Source: Mansonella perstans (taxonomy: Eukaryota > Nematoda > Chromadorea > Rhabditida > Onchocercidae). From it: a DNA stretch of 64,000 bases. Numbering within the stretch: position 1 is the stretch's first letter; each line of letters starts with the position of its first letter. The position numbers were made by a program, and so were the translations under genes. Location of the stretch: contig JBAMDO010000568.1 of assembly GCA_037074765.1 (NCBI GenBank), positions 620,001-684,000 on the forward strand. The letters run 5' to 3'. A model generated the notes under the pieces. It saw only the letters and a program-made list of their open reading frames with translations, was not told where the DNA came from and ran no database searches. Below are positions 12,401 through 25,000 of this stretch, one piece after another.

Positions 12401-15400
12401 TAACCTGTGGTGTTTTGAAATAGAGTGTTTGGCAGTTTTTCAGACGGATAGAAATAATCTTTTCGGTTTCTTTACATTCATAAGATGTAAAGTGTAGTTT
12501 TTATAATTAAACTAAGCTAAGCTCATGTTTTAGTTCACTTTTGTTGATGTTTTTAGCGTGCTGATCGAAATGATGAAGGTGAATCGGTGGAATATGGACC
12601 GCATTGCATTTATTCATATCCGGAAGATATATGTGTTCTGTATGATGTTAACGATTTAGTAATACATTATGTTAAACGACAGGCGAATATTCAGAAGGAA
12701 GAGAAACGTCATGCGAAGCGTTATCTGAAACGTTTTGTTACAGAATTATTCAATATTCCACCGCAAGAGTTAAGTGATGAGGAGGAAACAGAAGAGCGAA
12801 ACCGTATCGGTTCGTTTCTTTTCATTGAGCAGAAGTATCCTTATTGGATCTCTTTATTACGATATGATTTTTACATATTAGTTCTTCTTGAAGTGATTTT
12901 TGAGGAAGTACATTATGCGATTTCTAACTCTGTGATTGATATTAATTGTGATTGTTATTAAAGGTCAGAATCCTGAAGAAGATCGAAATACCGGAGCACA
13001 TAAAGATGAAGCTCAAAAAATGACATCAAATGATGATTCCGATTCAAAAAATGTATGATTTATTAAAGAGGTTTATGAAAATATGTATTATTGTATGCTG
13101 TAGGATTAGAGTTAAACATAATTATGTATTTTTCTGACGTAATTAGGAGTGACACTTGATTTCAGGATAGTAAGTCGTACTAAATTCCTCCATTTGGTTA
13201 GGTCATTTCGAGTTATGGCACAATTTGCATCTCGCAACAAATCCAAAAGAATGGGAGTTCCAGTGTGTAGGATGATGTTCTTTGTAGTATATGGCATAGG
13301 ATTTATTGATGTTCTTTGTAGTATGTACTAGATTTTAAACTGTTACATAGCCTTAGTTTGAAATTATTCAAAATTGCACATAAACTTTCGGACTTCCTAG
13401 TTTTTATATAAGGAACTCTTTTAGGCCCAGTCTTCGAATGAAAACCATGCTTCTACATATCGCCTTTTCTACGGTGCTAACACTTGGTGTATATTCGTTA
13501 GACTTCATCACCTAATGTGTGATCGATTGGCCTATTTGAAGAAAAAGCATCTAGAAATTATCAAGAATCACGAAGTAAATTCTAAAATTTTCATTTTATA
13601 GTTTTTTTAAAAACTTTATAGTGTACATTGGTAGATTTGCAATGCATCCGGTACTAAATATTATCTTGGTGCTTAAAATCTAGTCGAGTTTCGGAACATT
13701 AGTTTGTAGTCTTTTTTGGATCTTAATAGTTCTAAATGCAAGATATTATTTAAAATCATTGAGTGCTGGAAAATTTATTTATAAGAAATTGTTTTTAATA
13801 ATTTAAATAATAATGTTCGTATAATTTTCCAATTATGATCAAATCTTCAGGTGGAAGAACGCATAAGAATGGAACGTGAATCTATAATAAGCCGATGTAC
13901 CGGTGATGGTGAATCTCTGAAATCAGTTGAACTGGACACCAAACTTGGTTTGTCTTTGCTGAAGCCAGACAGCCAAAGTCCGGTCAACTACTACACTGCA
14001 TTGATCAGTGAAGTCAAAAATCTTCTGGATGGTCTTATTGATAGTGTCACTTTCGAAGATAATGTCAGGTAAGTGAAGTAAAACTGATTGGAGTATTTTG
14101 TAGCAAATGGAAAATAACGTCTAGCTTTATTAGTTTATCATTTTTTTTTTTCAGAAAAATGTTTGGAACAGCTGCATATTTAACATTCACAATGGATAAA
14201 ATCATCATAACAATTGCACGACAACTACAAAACATGTCTTGCGAGGATGCGAACATTGCTAGTATGGATCTGTACAAAAAGTATCGTTTTGAGCATCCCG
14301 TCAGTTTGTACAGTCGAGATAAAAATGAAGAAAATATTGATGATGCTTATGAACGGGCTGCACAAGAAGTGCTTGCCAATCAGAACTGTTTCAAAACTTT
14401 CTTCCTTCATGATACTCGGAGCGTTACGATGGAACTGATTGATAGTGATGTCACTGATGAAGGAGAGAAAGGTGACAGTGATCAAGAATGGAGCCGTTAT
14501 GTGCATCATTATATTGAGGTTTATCTGTCTTTAAATTAGATTCCACTGAAATTAGTCTAAGGAACAAATTTTCTAATAGCTTTTTCATTTATCAACGTAC
14601 TTTCCATTAACTGCACTAGAAAATCTTAGCATTGGTGCGTTACAAAAATTAATATTTTATAATTTTCGCACAAATTTTCAACTTTTTTGCATGTCCGAAA
14701 AACATATAATATTTTCAGAGTCTTACTAGTGAACCATCCTCATCGGCATTAAATCCCGAAGATCAACAACAAATGCTCGAAACTATTGGTGAAAGACCTC
14801 CTTTATTTCTTATGAAATATGTCAAAGCGGGAATGGACAAATATAGGTCTCTTCTTATAGTAAACTGTTTTCTTGTTGAGCTTTTGAAGAAATGTTGGTC
14901 TATCCCATGCTTGAATTCATTCTCACGTTCATTAATGTCGTGAGTTTTAGGAAGAAGGACAATGAAACGAATAAGAAGAATGAAAATGGAAATGGAGAAA
15001 AAAAGCTAGAAGAGAAGTGGTCTAATATTACGATGAGTGAGGATCTGAGCGCACTTTTTTCTCCTGCTGGAAATTATAAAATGCGATTTACCAAAGGTTC
15101 AGGTGATCTGTTCATAAGAGCCGGAGCACCGCAAAAAGGAATGGATGTAAGTTCATGATTTACATGCGAAATTGAATATTATGGATGAAAAAATTGAGAA
15201 CCGAAGAAGGAAAAATACCTGAGATGAAAGTAAATTAATCTAATCTTGCAAAATTATAATGCATAATATATGCGAAGCTATATAATACTTTAACAATTAT
15301 TTTAGATAATCGCCTCACTTTTAATTTCATTGTGAATATCGCCTCACTTTTAATTTCAGAAACACAGAGCAGTCACAGAACGGAGAAAAGACCGTTTTCT

Positions 15401-15590
15401 AGCATGGTTGGAAGAACGTTTGTGCGAAGAAGGTGGAGATGTGCTGGGTCCTCGAAACTGGCTTGCCGATGGTTCACGAATAGTACCTGTGCGTCATCCG
15501 GAATTCCCTTATATCACTTATAATCGTTACTTCTCCTCTTCCATTTCGAGTACTTCGTCAACTTCATCATCAAATCGTAGTCAGCGCTGA
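6491..15590 (+). CDS. sin-3: SIN3 transcriptional co-repressor scaffold, 22 exons
   Basis: Coding exons: 6491-6576, 7263-7350, 7440-7555, 7793-7959, 8793-9097, 9217-9291, 9795-9956, 10021-10158, 10343-10441, 10853-10971, 11135-11274, 11385-11602, 11707-11873, 11956-12211, 12557-12809, 12964-13052, 13425-13574, 13851-14068, 14155-14518, 14719-14846, 14951-15146, 15360-15590. All phases agree, giving 1254 residues, close to human SIN3A. PAH1 is about residues 60-133, PAH2 240-312 ([16 protein letters not shown]) and PAH3 404-468. The HDAC-interaction domain starts near 500 ([35 protein letters not shown]). Exon 14 has the [18 protein letters not shown] block. The Sin3 C-terminal domain spans about 830-1230. 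The tail is Ser/Thr-rich. Known role: nuclear scaffold linking DNA-bound repressors through the PAH domains to class I histone deacetylases. Exon 16 (acidic linker, acceptor attaaag) is the least certain. ATTAAA at 15620 could be a weak polyadenylation signal. Confidence 0.95.
15309..15358 (+). repeat. 29-bp direct duplication at the last SIN3 acceptor
   Basis: A 21-base stretch beginning atcgcctcac and ending aatttca occurs at 15309-15329 and 15338-15358. The second copy is followed by g and forms the real acceptor (aatttcag) of the final exon. The first copy is followed by t and so lacks the AG. This is a decayed or never functional twin of the splice site. Confidence 0.85.
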
Positions 15591-17201
15591 AATGACAGTG
15601 TGTATTTTATGTTTGCTTGATTAAAATTCCGGTTATTTCCAGTTATTTCTTGTAATATTTTGATGATGTTAGTTTAGAATGTTGAATAATTTAACCATGC
15701 AGTCTATGAAAAATGAGCTGTATTACAATTTATCTAATTTCTTTTTACATCTGGTAACGCTCAAAATCCTTGACTTTTTTCAGTTCACTCTTTCTATATT
15801 AGATTTCGAATAATTTCCTGGAAAGGCAGTAGTAAATTCCTGAAAGATTTGAACAATTTAAATTTGGAACGGTCGATGAAAATCAGCTTGCATAAATTTC
15901 CTTTTCCTCATTTTTCATTTCTTTTCAGTTTAGATAGTTTGAACAAATCAGGCTTTTTAACTTAAATAGTCTTTAAGACCAAACATTTAATATCCAAAAG
16001 TAGTCAGAGAATCGAGCTTTTTTCTCAGTACTAGTTGATCATCTGATATTACTTCCATGTTATATAATTTCTGAATTTTTTCTTCATCGGTATGGGAGAA
16101 TGTGTAGATTTCAGCTCATTCATTCATCCGATTTTTCGCATACAGAGTATGTTGCGCCTCAATATAAGCTCCTTTCATATTCCAAACTTATATGTTTTTT
16201 GTATATGAGATTTATTTTATGAAATTTATTTATGTTGAAAAAATAGACCAATTTCTCCCATGTGTGTTGGCTGCTACCTTAAAACCGATATTTTCGTCAT
16301 TTGTTTATTTCATATCATTTTTTAGGCTTCCTGAAGTGCAACTGAATCCATTGCAATAAGGATAATTTATTAAACAAAAATATATTTATACCCTTAAAAT
16401 ATGGAAAGTAAGAGTTGAAGGGACTTATCAAGAAATCGAAATATTTACCTCTCAAGAGGAGAAGAAATAAAATGAGCATGCATAATTATGGGGAGTATTA
16501 TTTCCAGTGTGAAATCTACGATGATTAACAATTAATACAACGCAAATAAATTATATGTTTATATTATTGCGTTATATCGATTATATTGTTAGAGCATTAA
16601 CGTTTGACAATCACGAGAAACAATCTTAAAGCACAATATCAGGACTCTATAAGTCAGCAACAGTGAAGCGGCTGAATGTATACAGAGGAAGTTGCATAGA
16701 ATTCCCTGTCCTAATGATCATTTGGTAATGATCATTTTGCAGTATCAGTTATATAAACATTTAAGACAATTTCATAATTTATAGCAGTAAGTTCTCAGTC
16801 TCATTCTTTCAACACAAGCTAATTGAAATGAGTTGGAACCAAATTTAACATATATTGAAATCAGATTTTAACTGAAACCAAATTTAATATATACAAAATA
16901 TGGCACATGCATAAAATAACAAATTAAAAAAGTAAGAAATCAGAAAATGATTAAATAATAATTGACATGTTTACTATTCATAGTCCCGCACATAAAATTT
17001 ATATATGCAAGTAAAGTAACCAAGTGAAAAAATTACGAGATTCTATCGGAAATAAACATATCTAACGTATGCACATGGTAATGAATTTTATTGCAATCGT
17101 AATAGAGCAAAACAATCGCGTCACGTAAACACTCGTATGAAAGATATCGTATAACTGAGCTTTTTATCGATGAGTACATTATTAGCATCGCTTCACGAGC
17201 T
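15591..17201. other. intergenic, convergent 3' ends
   Basis: This is AT-rich DNA between the stop codons of SIN3 (+) and the OSER1-like gene (-). It must contain both 3' UTRs. A near-duplicated segment (accaaatttaac/accaaatttaat) lies at about 16838-16892. No gene seen. Confidence 0.6.
17087..17092 (-). terminator. polyadenylation signal AATAAA of the OSER1-like gene
   Basis: The plus strand reads tttatt, which is AATAAA on the minus strand, about 110 bases downstream of the TAA stop at 17202-17204. Position and sequence fit a canonical signal. The match is short, so chance is possible. Confidence 0.5.
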
Positions 17202-18587
17202 TTATGCATACATGCTTTCAGCCAGAGCGGACATTTTGAAGCAAATGTTAACAAACTGATTGAAATATTCCGCTAGTTCGGCAACTTCACCATCCACACC
17301 TTCATCCGCTAAATCCCATGGCGAATAACGCGATGCTTCCACAGAGCAGCTTGAGCTTTTACTTCTAAATTAATTCGAATATATAGGAAGCACCAATGGA
17401 TGTATCATACATAAATTTGATAAAGACCTGCTGAGTTCTAGATCAACGAGAGGAGTGTTGATTCGATTCGAAAGCAAAATTATGAATTCAATCTCTTGCA
17501 GTAGAAAAGTTTAGAATCCTTATAAAATTTTATAAAATATTCTTTTTTAAATGAGTATTCTTCAAAGAATAAATGTAGAAGCAGGAAGTCGTAAATAACT
17601 TTCTCTTAAATTGGACATATCTTTTATTGTAACTCATATGAATCTCAAGTACAATTGAAAATAAGTGAAATTAGCAATCTATCTGTGATAAGCAGAAACT
17701 GACCTTTCTACAGTGGATGGTTGCTCTGATAACGTCAACCGCAGCTCGTCGACATCACCTTCTAATTTGATACCCCAAAGCTTTTCCAAGATAGAACTAC
17801 GCTTGTTGAGCGTATCGAATTTTTTGCTCATTAAAGGCAGAAAATATGGCTTGTAACGATATCGTGTACGACTAGAAAATAAAGAGTTTTATAATTCAAA
17901 CAATGAAACAGTGCAAACCAAACCTTTAAAAATGTCCTAAATTTCATAAGATGACCAAAATCATAATGATTATGATTATGACCATAAGCTTCAGTCAAAT
18001 AAATCAAAAACACAAATTTAAACGTTTTCGAAGGAGAATGAGATAAAAGCAAAAGACGAAAGAGATCGCTTTGCCGCTCTCTTCCTCCTCCTTCTGAAAA
18101 AACCTTCATGTAAAAGCTTTTTCCATCTATAATGAAGTGAAAATGATAAAATATAGCAAATTCTAGGCAAAATTTGCTATTTGTTCCCTAAATCTTACAA
18201 TTATGCTTTCTTTTATTTGAGTTCACCTAAACAAAACTATTACATATCTTCAACTTTTTTGATTTTATTAGAGGTAAGAAATGAAACGAATTCAAGAATC
18301 TTTCCATGTCTCCATCTATGATTGATCTGTTCAATTTATGTCTGAATGATTTGTAACTTCATAAAGTAAGCAGAAACTAACTCCTTGGAAAGACGAGCAG
18401 TGTAAACTGATGTTGTCGATGGTTTTTGCTGCATCTTTTGACAAAAGCAACTAATTTTGGATGGTTTCCTTGGTGTTTTGTCGTCCACATTATGGTCGGA
18501 ATGTGTGCTGTTACTTGTTTTCAATGACAATCTTTCAAAAATTGAAAGAGCTTGTTCTATCGTTGCTTTTACTTCTGCTTCTTCCAT
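17202..18587 (-). CDS. OSER1: OSER1-like (DUF776) protein
   Basis: Minus-strand exons: 18587-18358 (start MEEAEVKATIEQALSIFERL), 17871-17704 and 17364-17202 (stop TAA). The phases agree, giving about 186 residues. The C-terminus, ELAEYFNQFVNICFKMSALA then ESMYA, matches the hallmark end of vertebrate OSER1 (Y-x6-I-x2-KMSxMAExMY). The N-terminus resembles OSER1's short LQxAFxxL segment. The middle is basic (SRTRYRYKPYFLPL) and charged, with Ser/Thr stretches. OSER1 is described as an oxidative-stress-responsive protein; its biochemistry is poorly known. This protein is shorter than human OSER1 (about 290 residues). The exon 1 donor (gttaca) is poor. A further exon could lie in the 486-base intron: a frame following ttttttcag near 18098 on the minus strand is open. 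An acceptor (attttag) lies four bases before the ATG. Confidence 0.65.
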
Positions 18588-18591
18588 CTAT

Positions 18592-18600
18592 CTAAAATAG
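18592..18600 (-). promoter_or_regulatory. acceptor / probable trans-splice site of the OSER1-like gene
   Basis: On the minus strand ctattttag ends four bases before the ATG. An acceptor this close to the start, with no clear upstream exon, is typical of nematode spliced-leader addition. Confidence 0.5.
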
Positions 18601-18643
18601 TATACATTATCATTAGATTAAGTGGAATGCTTTCAACGATTCT

Positions 18644-18730
18644 CATATTGTCTCCTTCAAAAGAATTGCCATCATATTGTCTCCTTCAGAAGAATTGCCA
18701 TCATATTGCCTCCTTCAGAAGAATTGCCAT
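18644..18730. repeat. 29-bp tandem repeat, three copies
   Basis: Three head-to-tail copies start at 18644, 18673 and 18702, each beginning catattg and containing tccttca(a/g)aagaattgcc. They sit about 57 bases upstream of the OSER1-like start, in its promoter side. On the plus strand copies 2 and 3 each carry an acceptor-like ctccttcag. Confidence 0.9.
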
Positions 18731-19078
18731 TATCAAATAGAAAATTCATCGGAAGGAGAATGAATATACATTACTTTCTTCCTCCGAAACTTCAATACTT
18801 TGGAAAATTGAATATTTATGATTTTATTGTAAATGCTGAAGGGAAGTCTGTACAAGTATGCATGGCAAGTTAAAAAGTTTGAGAAGTTAATTAAAGATTC
18901 CGGCAAATTAATGCATGAATAATGTGAAAGAAGGAAAGGACAGAACGGATTCAAAGCGAAAGTTCTTCAAGCGTAGACGGTTACCAAATAAACAAATGAA
19001 CAATTAGCTAACGCGTTTGATTGAAAAATAAATTACTGCATACCAACTGTGCAAAATAAATATGACTCAAATAAATGA

Positions 19079-19195
19079 TGTGTGCACACCAGACGAGTGT
19101 ACATATACGAGTGCACACCAAACGTACATTTGCATATTTGCACACCGTACACACCCGTACACACCTGTGCACATACCCGCGTAACACACCCGCCA
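19079..19195. repeat. cryptic CA-rich simple sequence
   Basis: Irregular repeats of gcacacc, gtacacaccc and related words over about 115 bases. This creates a Cys/Val/Arg-rich spurious frame on the minus strand. Confidence 0.7.
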
Positions 19196-20519
19196 ATCTT
19201 TTTACATTAGAAAATAGGATGTGAAACGTGGAATGGTCATTATGCAACACGAACTCCATTTTTATTCGTTACGCTTCATTTGACCCCGCAGTCAAGGGTC
19301 ATTACTTTCAGAAAGCCTTGATTATTTTTTCAAATACTCTTATTTCTTCACATTGATTTCGGCTCTTAGTAATTAAGAATAACTTTTTTCAAATAGTTGC
19401 TATTACTGAATAAACTGTAATATGATATCATTGGAAAAAAACTGAAATCATAAAAGTTTATGTCTAATAAAAGATTATTTGAAAAACTTCTTATCACTTA
19501 TTTTGCTATGTATCATTGGTTGCTACAAGATAATTTTGTTTATTTTCAAAGTTTACGTACGTCAGAAATCTACCTTGACAGACTAACATTAGAGTATCAT
19601 GTATGACATTAATTCTTGTTGAGGAATTCAGATTAGAAAGTGAATGGTACTGTTGAATAGAATGAGAATTTACATGGCGATCTAATAATTGTAGGAGTTT
19701 CTTTAAAACTTAATTGATTGAAATATAATTAATTATTTATTCAAACTGATTACTTCTTAATTATAGCAAATGATATCTGTAGCATAAATCCATCGTCGAA
19801 TGCTTGCTTTCCTCTTATGATTATGACAGCGATTCTTAATTCAGAATACAATCATTTATTCATTTAGACGATTACTTTAATGTTGTGATGTAAATTTGAA
19901 AATTCTAAACAATCATTCGTTTACATACTCAAATATGTGAAAGTTAATTTTAATAGAGAGAGTAGTACTGGTGAAATTGAATTCCTAATATCATTTATTT
20001 TTTTTTTTTTTTGTTCACTATAATTCACTTCGTAATAAAATTCAGTCTTTAATTGAAATATTTTATCATTATATGAAATAGGAATTCATTTCAATTTTTA
20101 AAATTTTTCGTCAAATTTCACAGCATGAGCGGTAATAGTTTTGAATTTACGATGTTATATATAACAATGAGGAAAGGATTTATCTAATTGATATGTTTGT
20201 GAAAATCTAACATAAGACTCATATGACAAACTTCTCTAAAATTATTACCAATTTTTACATTTTAGGTTATCATAGAATTACTGTTGCGCCGATCTCTTTA
20301 AATAGAATTCAAACGGAATTATTTTCGCCACTTTTTAGGTCATATGAGAATATTGAAGAGTATTTTATTTAAGGATGCATGAAAACTATCTTCCAGCATA
20401 TTCTCTTTTTACTTGTGGCATAAAATTGATTATAGAAGTACTGATTATTCATCTCATTGAGTACATGGAAGTATTGATTATTATCATTAGACAAAAATAC
20501 ACCTGTTGTCCATCTAAGA

Positions 20520-20777
20520 TAGTCTCAAACACCAAAAGGTCAATATTGACCACCACCATTTGATGATTCAGAACCAATTGACCAGCGGCCATTACTTTGA
20601 GATATATTATTCGTTTTTTCTTCTCACTATGATTGCTCAGCACGTATCAACTCCTTCCGGAAAACCTTCTTCAAGGTAGTCCCAAACATCAAAAGGTCAA
20701 TTGTTGAGACTAGTTCCAAACACCAAAAGGTCAATTGTTGAGATAGTCCCGAATACCAAAAGGTCAATTGTTGAGGA
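20520..20777. repeat. 33-34-bp minisatellite, four diverged copies
   Basis: Units built around tagtcccaaacaccaaaagg followed by tcaattgttgag start at 20677, 20711 and 20744. A more diverged copy starts at 20520, separated by about 120 bases. No function evident. Confidence 0.85.
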
Positions 20778-21987
20778 ACGGATGGAAGAATTATTAGACT
20801 ATTTCCAGTTTTATACACACAAAAATGTTTCACACATAATGCAATAAAGCCCGTCTGTTTTATTCGTATATCAAATCATTGATGCATCAAACACCTGTTT
20901 TATTCAATTTCGCTTTCCTCTAATCTTATTCATATGTTTTTTTTTTTTTTTTCCATACACTCTCTCTATTTGTCCAAAAATTCATTTCTATTTTTCATCA
21001 AATATCAGTGACAGCACACTGAACAAACCATTTCGCTAATAATTTATTTTTAATGGGATTTTTAATTTATTAATTTGTTTTTAATGTTAATAAATTGTTT
21101 TTTTTTAAATTTTTTATTTTTCGATAATAATTGTCGAAAAATAAAATTGAGAATATTTTTATCATATTCTATTTTAAGTTTCATATTATTTAAGTTTAAG
21201 TTTCACTATTATGCTGAACGTTATATTATGGCTAACATATCATCTAAAAGTCTCTTTAAAATGTTTGAAAAATGATCAAAGGAAATTACAGTGAAATTAT
21301 TGAATTATATTTTGTTAGTGCAGAAGAAAGGATGTACTGAGTGATGTATATGTCCGAATGGCAGACAAAAAAAAAATGACACTATAGTGTGGTGGTTGAG
21401 AAAAATCAATTATCTATTATTAATTCATCAGAGAATAAGGATGTTTGTCTGAATTGTTGTTATATTTTGTTGACCTTACTTGAATATATAGGCTAATTAT
21501 TAAAAAGGTGAACGAAATATTAAAGGATAGGTAAGAAATATACTAATTAGTCTAATTAGTCTTAACCAAGTAAAGTTTAATTAGCGTGAAATCCCTATGT
21601 AATGTATAGAAGAAATCGATCGAAAAGAAAGTATTATACGTATAACTACTGAGTCTCTCTTCTTTTTCTCCTTCACACTCATCATCTCTCACTGCTCTCT
21701 TCGCGAATTTATCTTTACAGAGATAATTTACAAAAAATTTTTGAAAAATAAAATGTAAGAGACAACAAAGAAAAGTATAGATTAAAGGATAAAAAGGAGA
21801 AATTGATCATATGGAAAAGTGAAACAGTTGAAGTATAAAGAAGAAAGAGAGGGTAACAAAGCCATTCTATGTTTATTTTTATTTTTATTTTTATTTTTTA
21901 GCTTTTTATGATGATATCAAATGATGTTTGCAATAGTTCATCTTTTGCTGTTGCTATGCTCATCATTTCAATAAATAGTCAGTTAGG

Positions 21988-22080
21988 TGCACGAATGCAT
22001 TTATTTCAGGTATAGTCAAATGCACGAATGCATTTATTTCAGGTATAGTCAAGTGCACGAATGCATTTATTTCAGGTATA
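21988..22080 (+). repeat. 33-bp tandem triplication carrying three 3' splice sites, immediately before the ceramide kinase start
   Basis: Copies start at 21988, 22021 and 22054. Each reads tgcacgaatgcatttattt then caggtata, so each supplies an identical acceptor (tttatttcag), with AG at 22008-22009, 22041-22042 and 22074-22075. The third copy is cut short by the ATG at 22081, five bases after its AG. Each unit also contains an ATG. Use of an upstream acceptor would put short uORFs (for example MHLFQV then stop) into the 5' leader. Confidence 0.9.
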
Positions 22081-25000
22081 ATGGCAACAACAATGGTAAA
22101 GAAAGAGCTTCTAGTGGATGGAAGCGATAGTGGGGCGAATGGATCAATTGGCACAATAATGATTGCGGATATTCGTTCTACTGATGGAAAATATCATCGC
22201 ATTGTGCTTGATCGTTCCAGGAAATTTATCAAATTCATATTAAATGGGTTAGATTTTATTCAAATCACACTTTTGAAGTATGTATTTCTATTTATATATT
22301 TAATTGCATGTTTGCTACTCAGCAAATACTCAGTAATTCATGTTACAAAGATATTGGAATGAGTGAAAAAAATCCCAAATTTCCGAGAAATATAATATTC
22401 AGATCAATTTTAAGAAATGCTGAGGAGAAACAGCGAAGTATGTCGAAAGATTTAAATGAATTAATTTGTGTACGAGGCACGCCAATTGTTATGAGACGAG
22501 GATTGCCATACGATTTGAATAAAGTAAGCATTTTGCTTTTATGCATTTTATCATATTCAGAATCAGTATTAATATTATTACTATTTCACTATTAATTTCG
22601 GGAGAATATTTCAATCTTCTTATTGATGTTTAACCACATGTCTATGAACTTTGGTGCTATGACTGATAATTCTTTTGTTTAGTGTCCTCTCATTATTTTG
22701 AGCTAGAAAAATTCACATTTTTAGATCAAACAAAAATTGATGTAAAAATTGATCTAAAATTGATAACATATGCAAACATATGTTATCAAACGGTAATATC
22801 AAAGGGTTTCAAATAAATCCAAATTACCATGATTAATTCATTAAACAAAACGTTTCTTAGAATATCAAGCAGGTCATTGTAGCATATCTGGTAATAACTA
22901 ATGATTTTATCTAACAAAGTACATTTTTATTCCGTATTGATATTATTCGGAGTAAGCTATAAGTCTTGTATTAACTGGAACCTCCATTTGTATAGCTGAT
23001 ACAATTTATATCAAGCTAGAAGTATTGCAGAATGCGAAACAGGTCAATACTCCAAATCATTTGTACTTTTATTTTGCTGAAAAGAAGAGAAGACATCGCT
23101 GGCGTATCCGCACAGTTATCGCTTTATTTACTACTACTACTGATAAAAAGTTATGGTTGAATGTTTTGGATTCTTCTCTTCATGGTATGCAGCATGTAAC
23201 GTTGAAATTATTGCTTGAATATTTTATGCAATGATTATTTTTATTGCACTTAGAAGGTCACTAAATTTGCAAACATTTGAAAAATAATATTCGTTCAAGA
23301 TGTTTTTTGATTATTTTTTAATTCGAAACCCTTGAAAATATGTCTGCTTAATATTTTAGAATTGGAACAAAGGCCAAAAACATTGTTAATATTTGTGAAT
23401 CCATTTGGTGGTAAAGGCAAAGCCAAGAAAATATATTTGAATCAGGTGAGATTTATTTGATTTTATCAAATAAACGAAAAAGAATTTAGCTGAAAAAATT
23501 AAAAAACCCATCCAGGTTTTTTTGTTGTGGTTATTTCTTTTTAAAATGCAAAAGATCTTTCTGCGGACGAAGCGGTTTTTCAGCTTTTTATGCTTCTTTT
23601 TGGTTACTGTTAAGAATTTGTCGTTTGATATTGTGAGTTGAAATCTCAACATAGTGACAAAATGAATTTCAGGTAGCCAAAATTTTGGAAATGGCTGATA
23701 TTCGTTGCAATGTAATAATGACAAAGCGTGCAAATCATGCATTTGATTATCTTAAAGAGCTGAATTTGTCTTGCTGGGAACAGATTGATGGTGTTGTTTC
23801 GGTGGGTGGTGATGGTCTGTTTAATGAATGTCTTTCTGCTATCGTTTGCAGGTATTCTTTCATTTTTAAAAGCAATGTAGATATTTTAATTTTAAAAGCA
23901 AATGTTCTTTCAGTTTTACAGGCACGTAGTGAATTGTCTAATCAGTTTTTTATGCTAGATTTTTAATTATTGTTTCGCTGATGATGAGTCATTATCATCA
24001 ACAGCAAGAGTTTGATTAGCTAATAACTAATTGTTGATTAGCTAGGGACTAATTGTAATAATTGAACCTTTGATCTTTTGGGCAGCACAGTTTTTTTATC
24101 TTAAAATTTTTAGAGAATTTGTTACAATAAGAATATACAGTGCTTTTTTGAAAAGATTTCAAGTTAATTAAGCTTACCTCAATTAAATTTTTTCGTCCCA
24201 TAATGCATTTTTAATGGATATTGATCTTGTTTTGCATCATACTTGGTATCTTTTTTTTTTAATAGCAAGTTGAAGCCTTTGTAACTCATTTCACAGTTTT
24301 TTTATTCGCTTACTTGAATCCTTCATTTGTTTTTATTTATTCATTTATATGTTTCTTAAATATTCCTTTCTATTTAAGGAACATATCAAATTCACTGAAA
24401 AGTTATTGAAGTATAAAGTGAGATTTCTTCAATTACATATTTCTCATTGAATACCAGTTGTACAGCTGATATTTTCAAAATTTCTAGAACGCAAGAAGAA
24501 GCAGGAAAAGATATATCTGATGTTAATATAGATGTTCTGAAGACGCCACGAATGCGTTTTGGGATAATTGGTGCTGGTTCTGCAAATTCCATTGTTTCTT
24601 CCGTTCATGGCACTGACGATTGTCCAACTGCTGCTATACATATCGCGCTCGGTAGGCTTTCAGAGAATTCCTTTTTGAAATAAAAAACACTAAGGTTGTT
24701 CTTCGTGGTTATTACTTCGGAGAGGTTAGTTCTTTCTTCTAAATCTCATAGGTTTTTGTTGCAGAAGCGGAATGAATAGCTAGGATTTTAGGAAAACTTA
24801 AAAAAAATGGTTGTCAGACGCTAATCCATCGTTTATTTTTTGTTAAAAACTTTCACAGAATTGAATTTTGCATTCGTTAGTTTGTGTTAGGTAGTAGATG
24901 TTCGGTAGATGTGTGCACAGTCCACAGAGGTGATGATCTCATGCGGATATCTGCAAACGCAATCTCATATGGTTGGCTTGGTGATGTATTAGCTGATTCA

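Larger units (their letters stand above)
18731..21987. other. intergenic region between OSER1-like gene and ceramide kinase
   Basis: AT-rich, divergent promoter side of two genes. It contains long T runs (about 19998-20013 and 20937-20952), a (tattt)n tract near 21870-21898 and the repeats listed separately. I find no coding exon with splice support. Confidence 0.6.

Noticed and set aside
18644..18730. CRISPR-like array of short repeats
   Set aside because: Repeats are directly abutting with no spacers, only three copies, in a eukaryotic genome. The same applies to 20520-20777 and 21988-22080.
21963..22154. Minus-strand ORF with the repeated peptide TIPEINAFVHL
   Set aside because: The repeat is the reverse complement of the 33-bp triplication; because 33 is divisible by three the frame repeats, but the real gene is on the plus strand.
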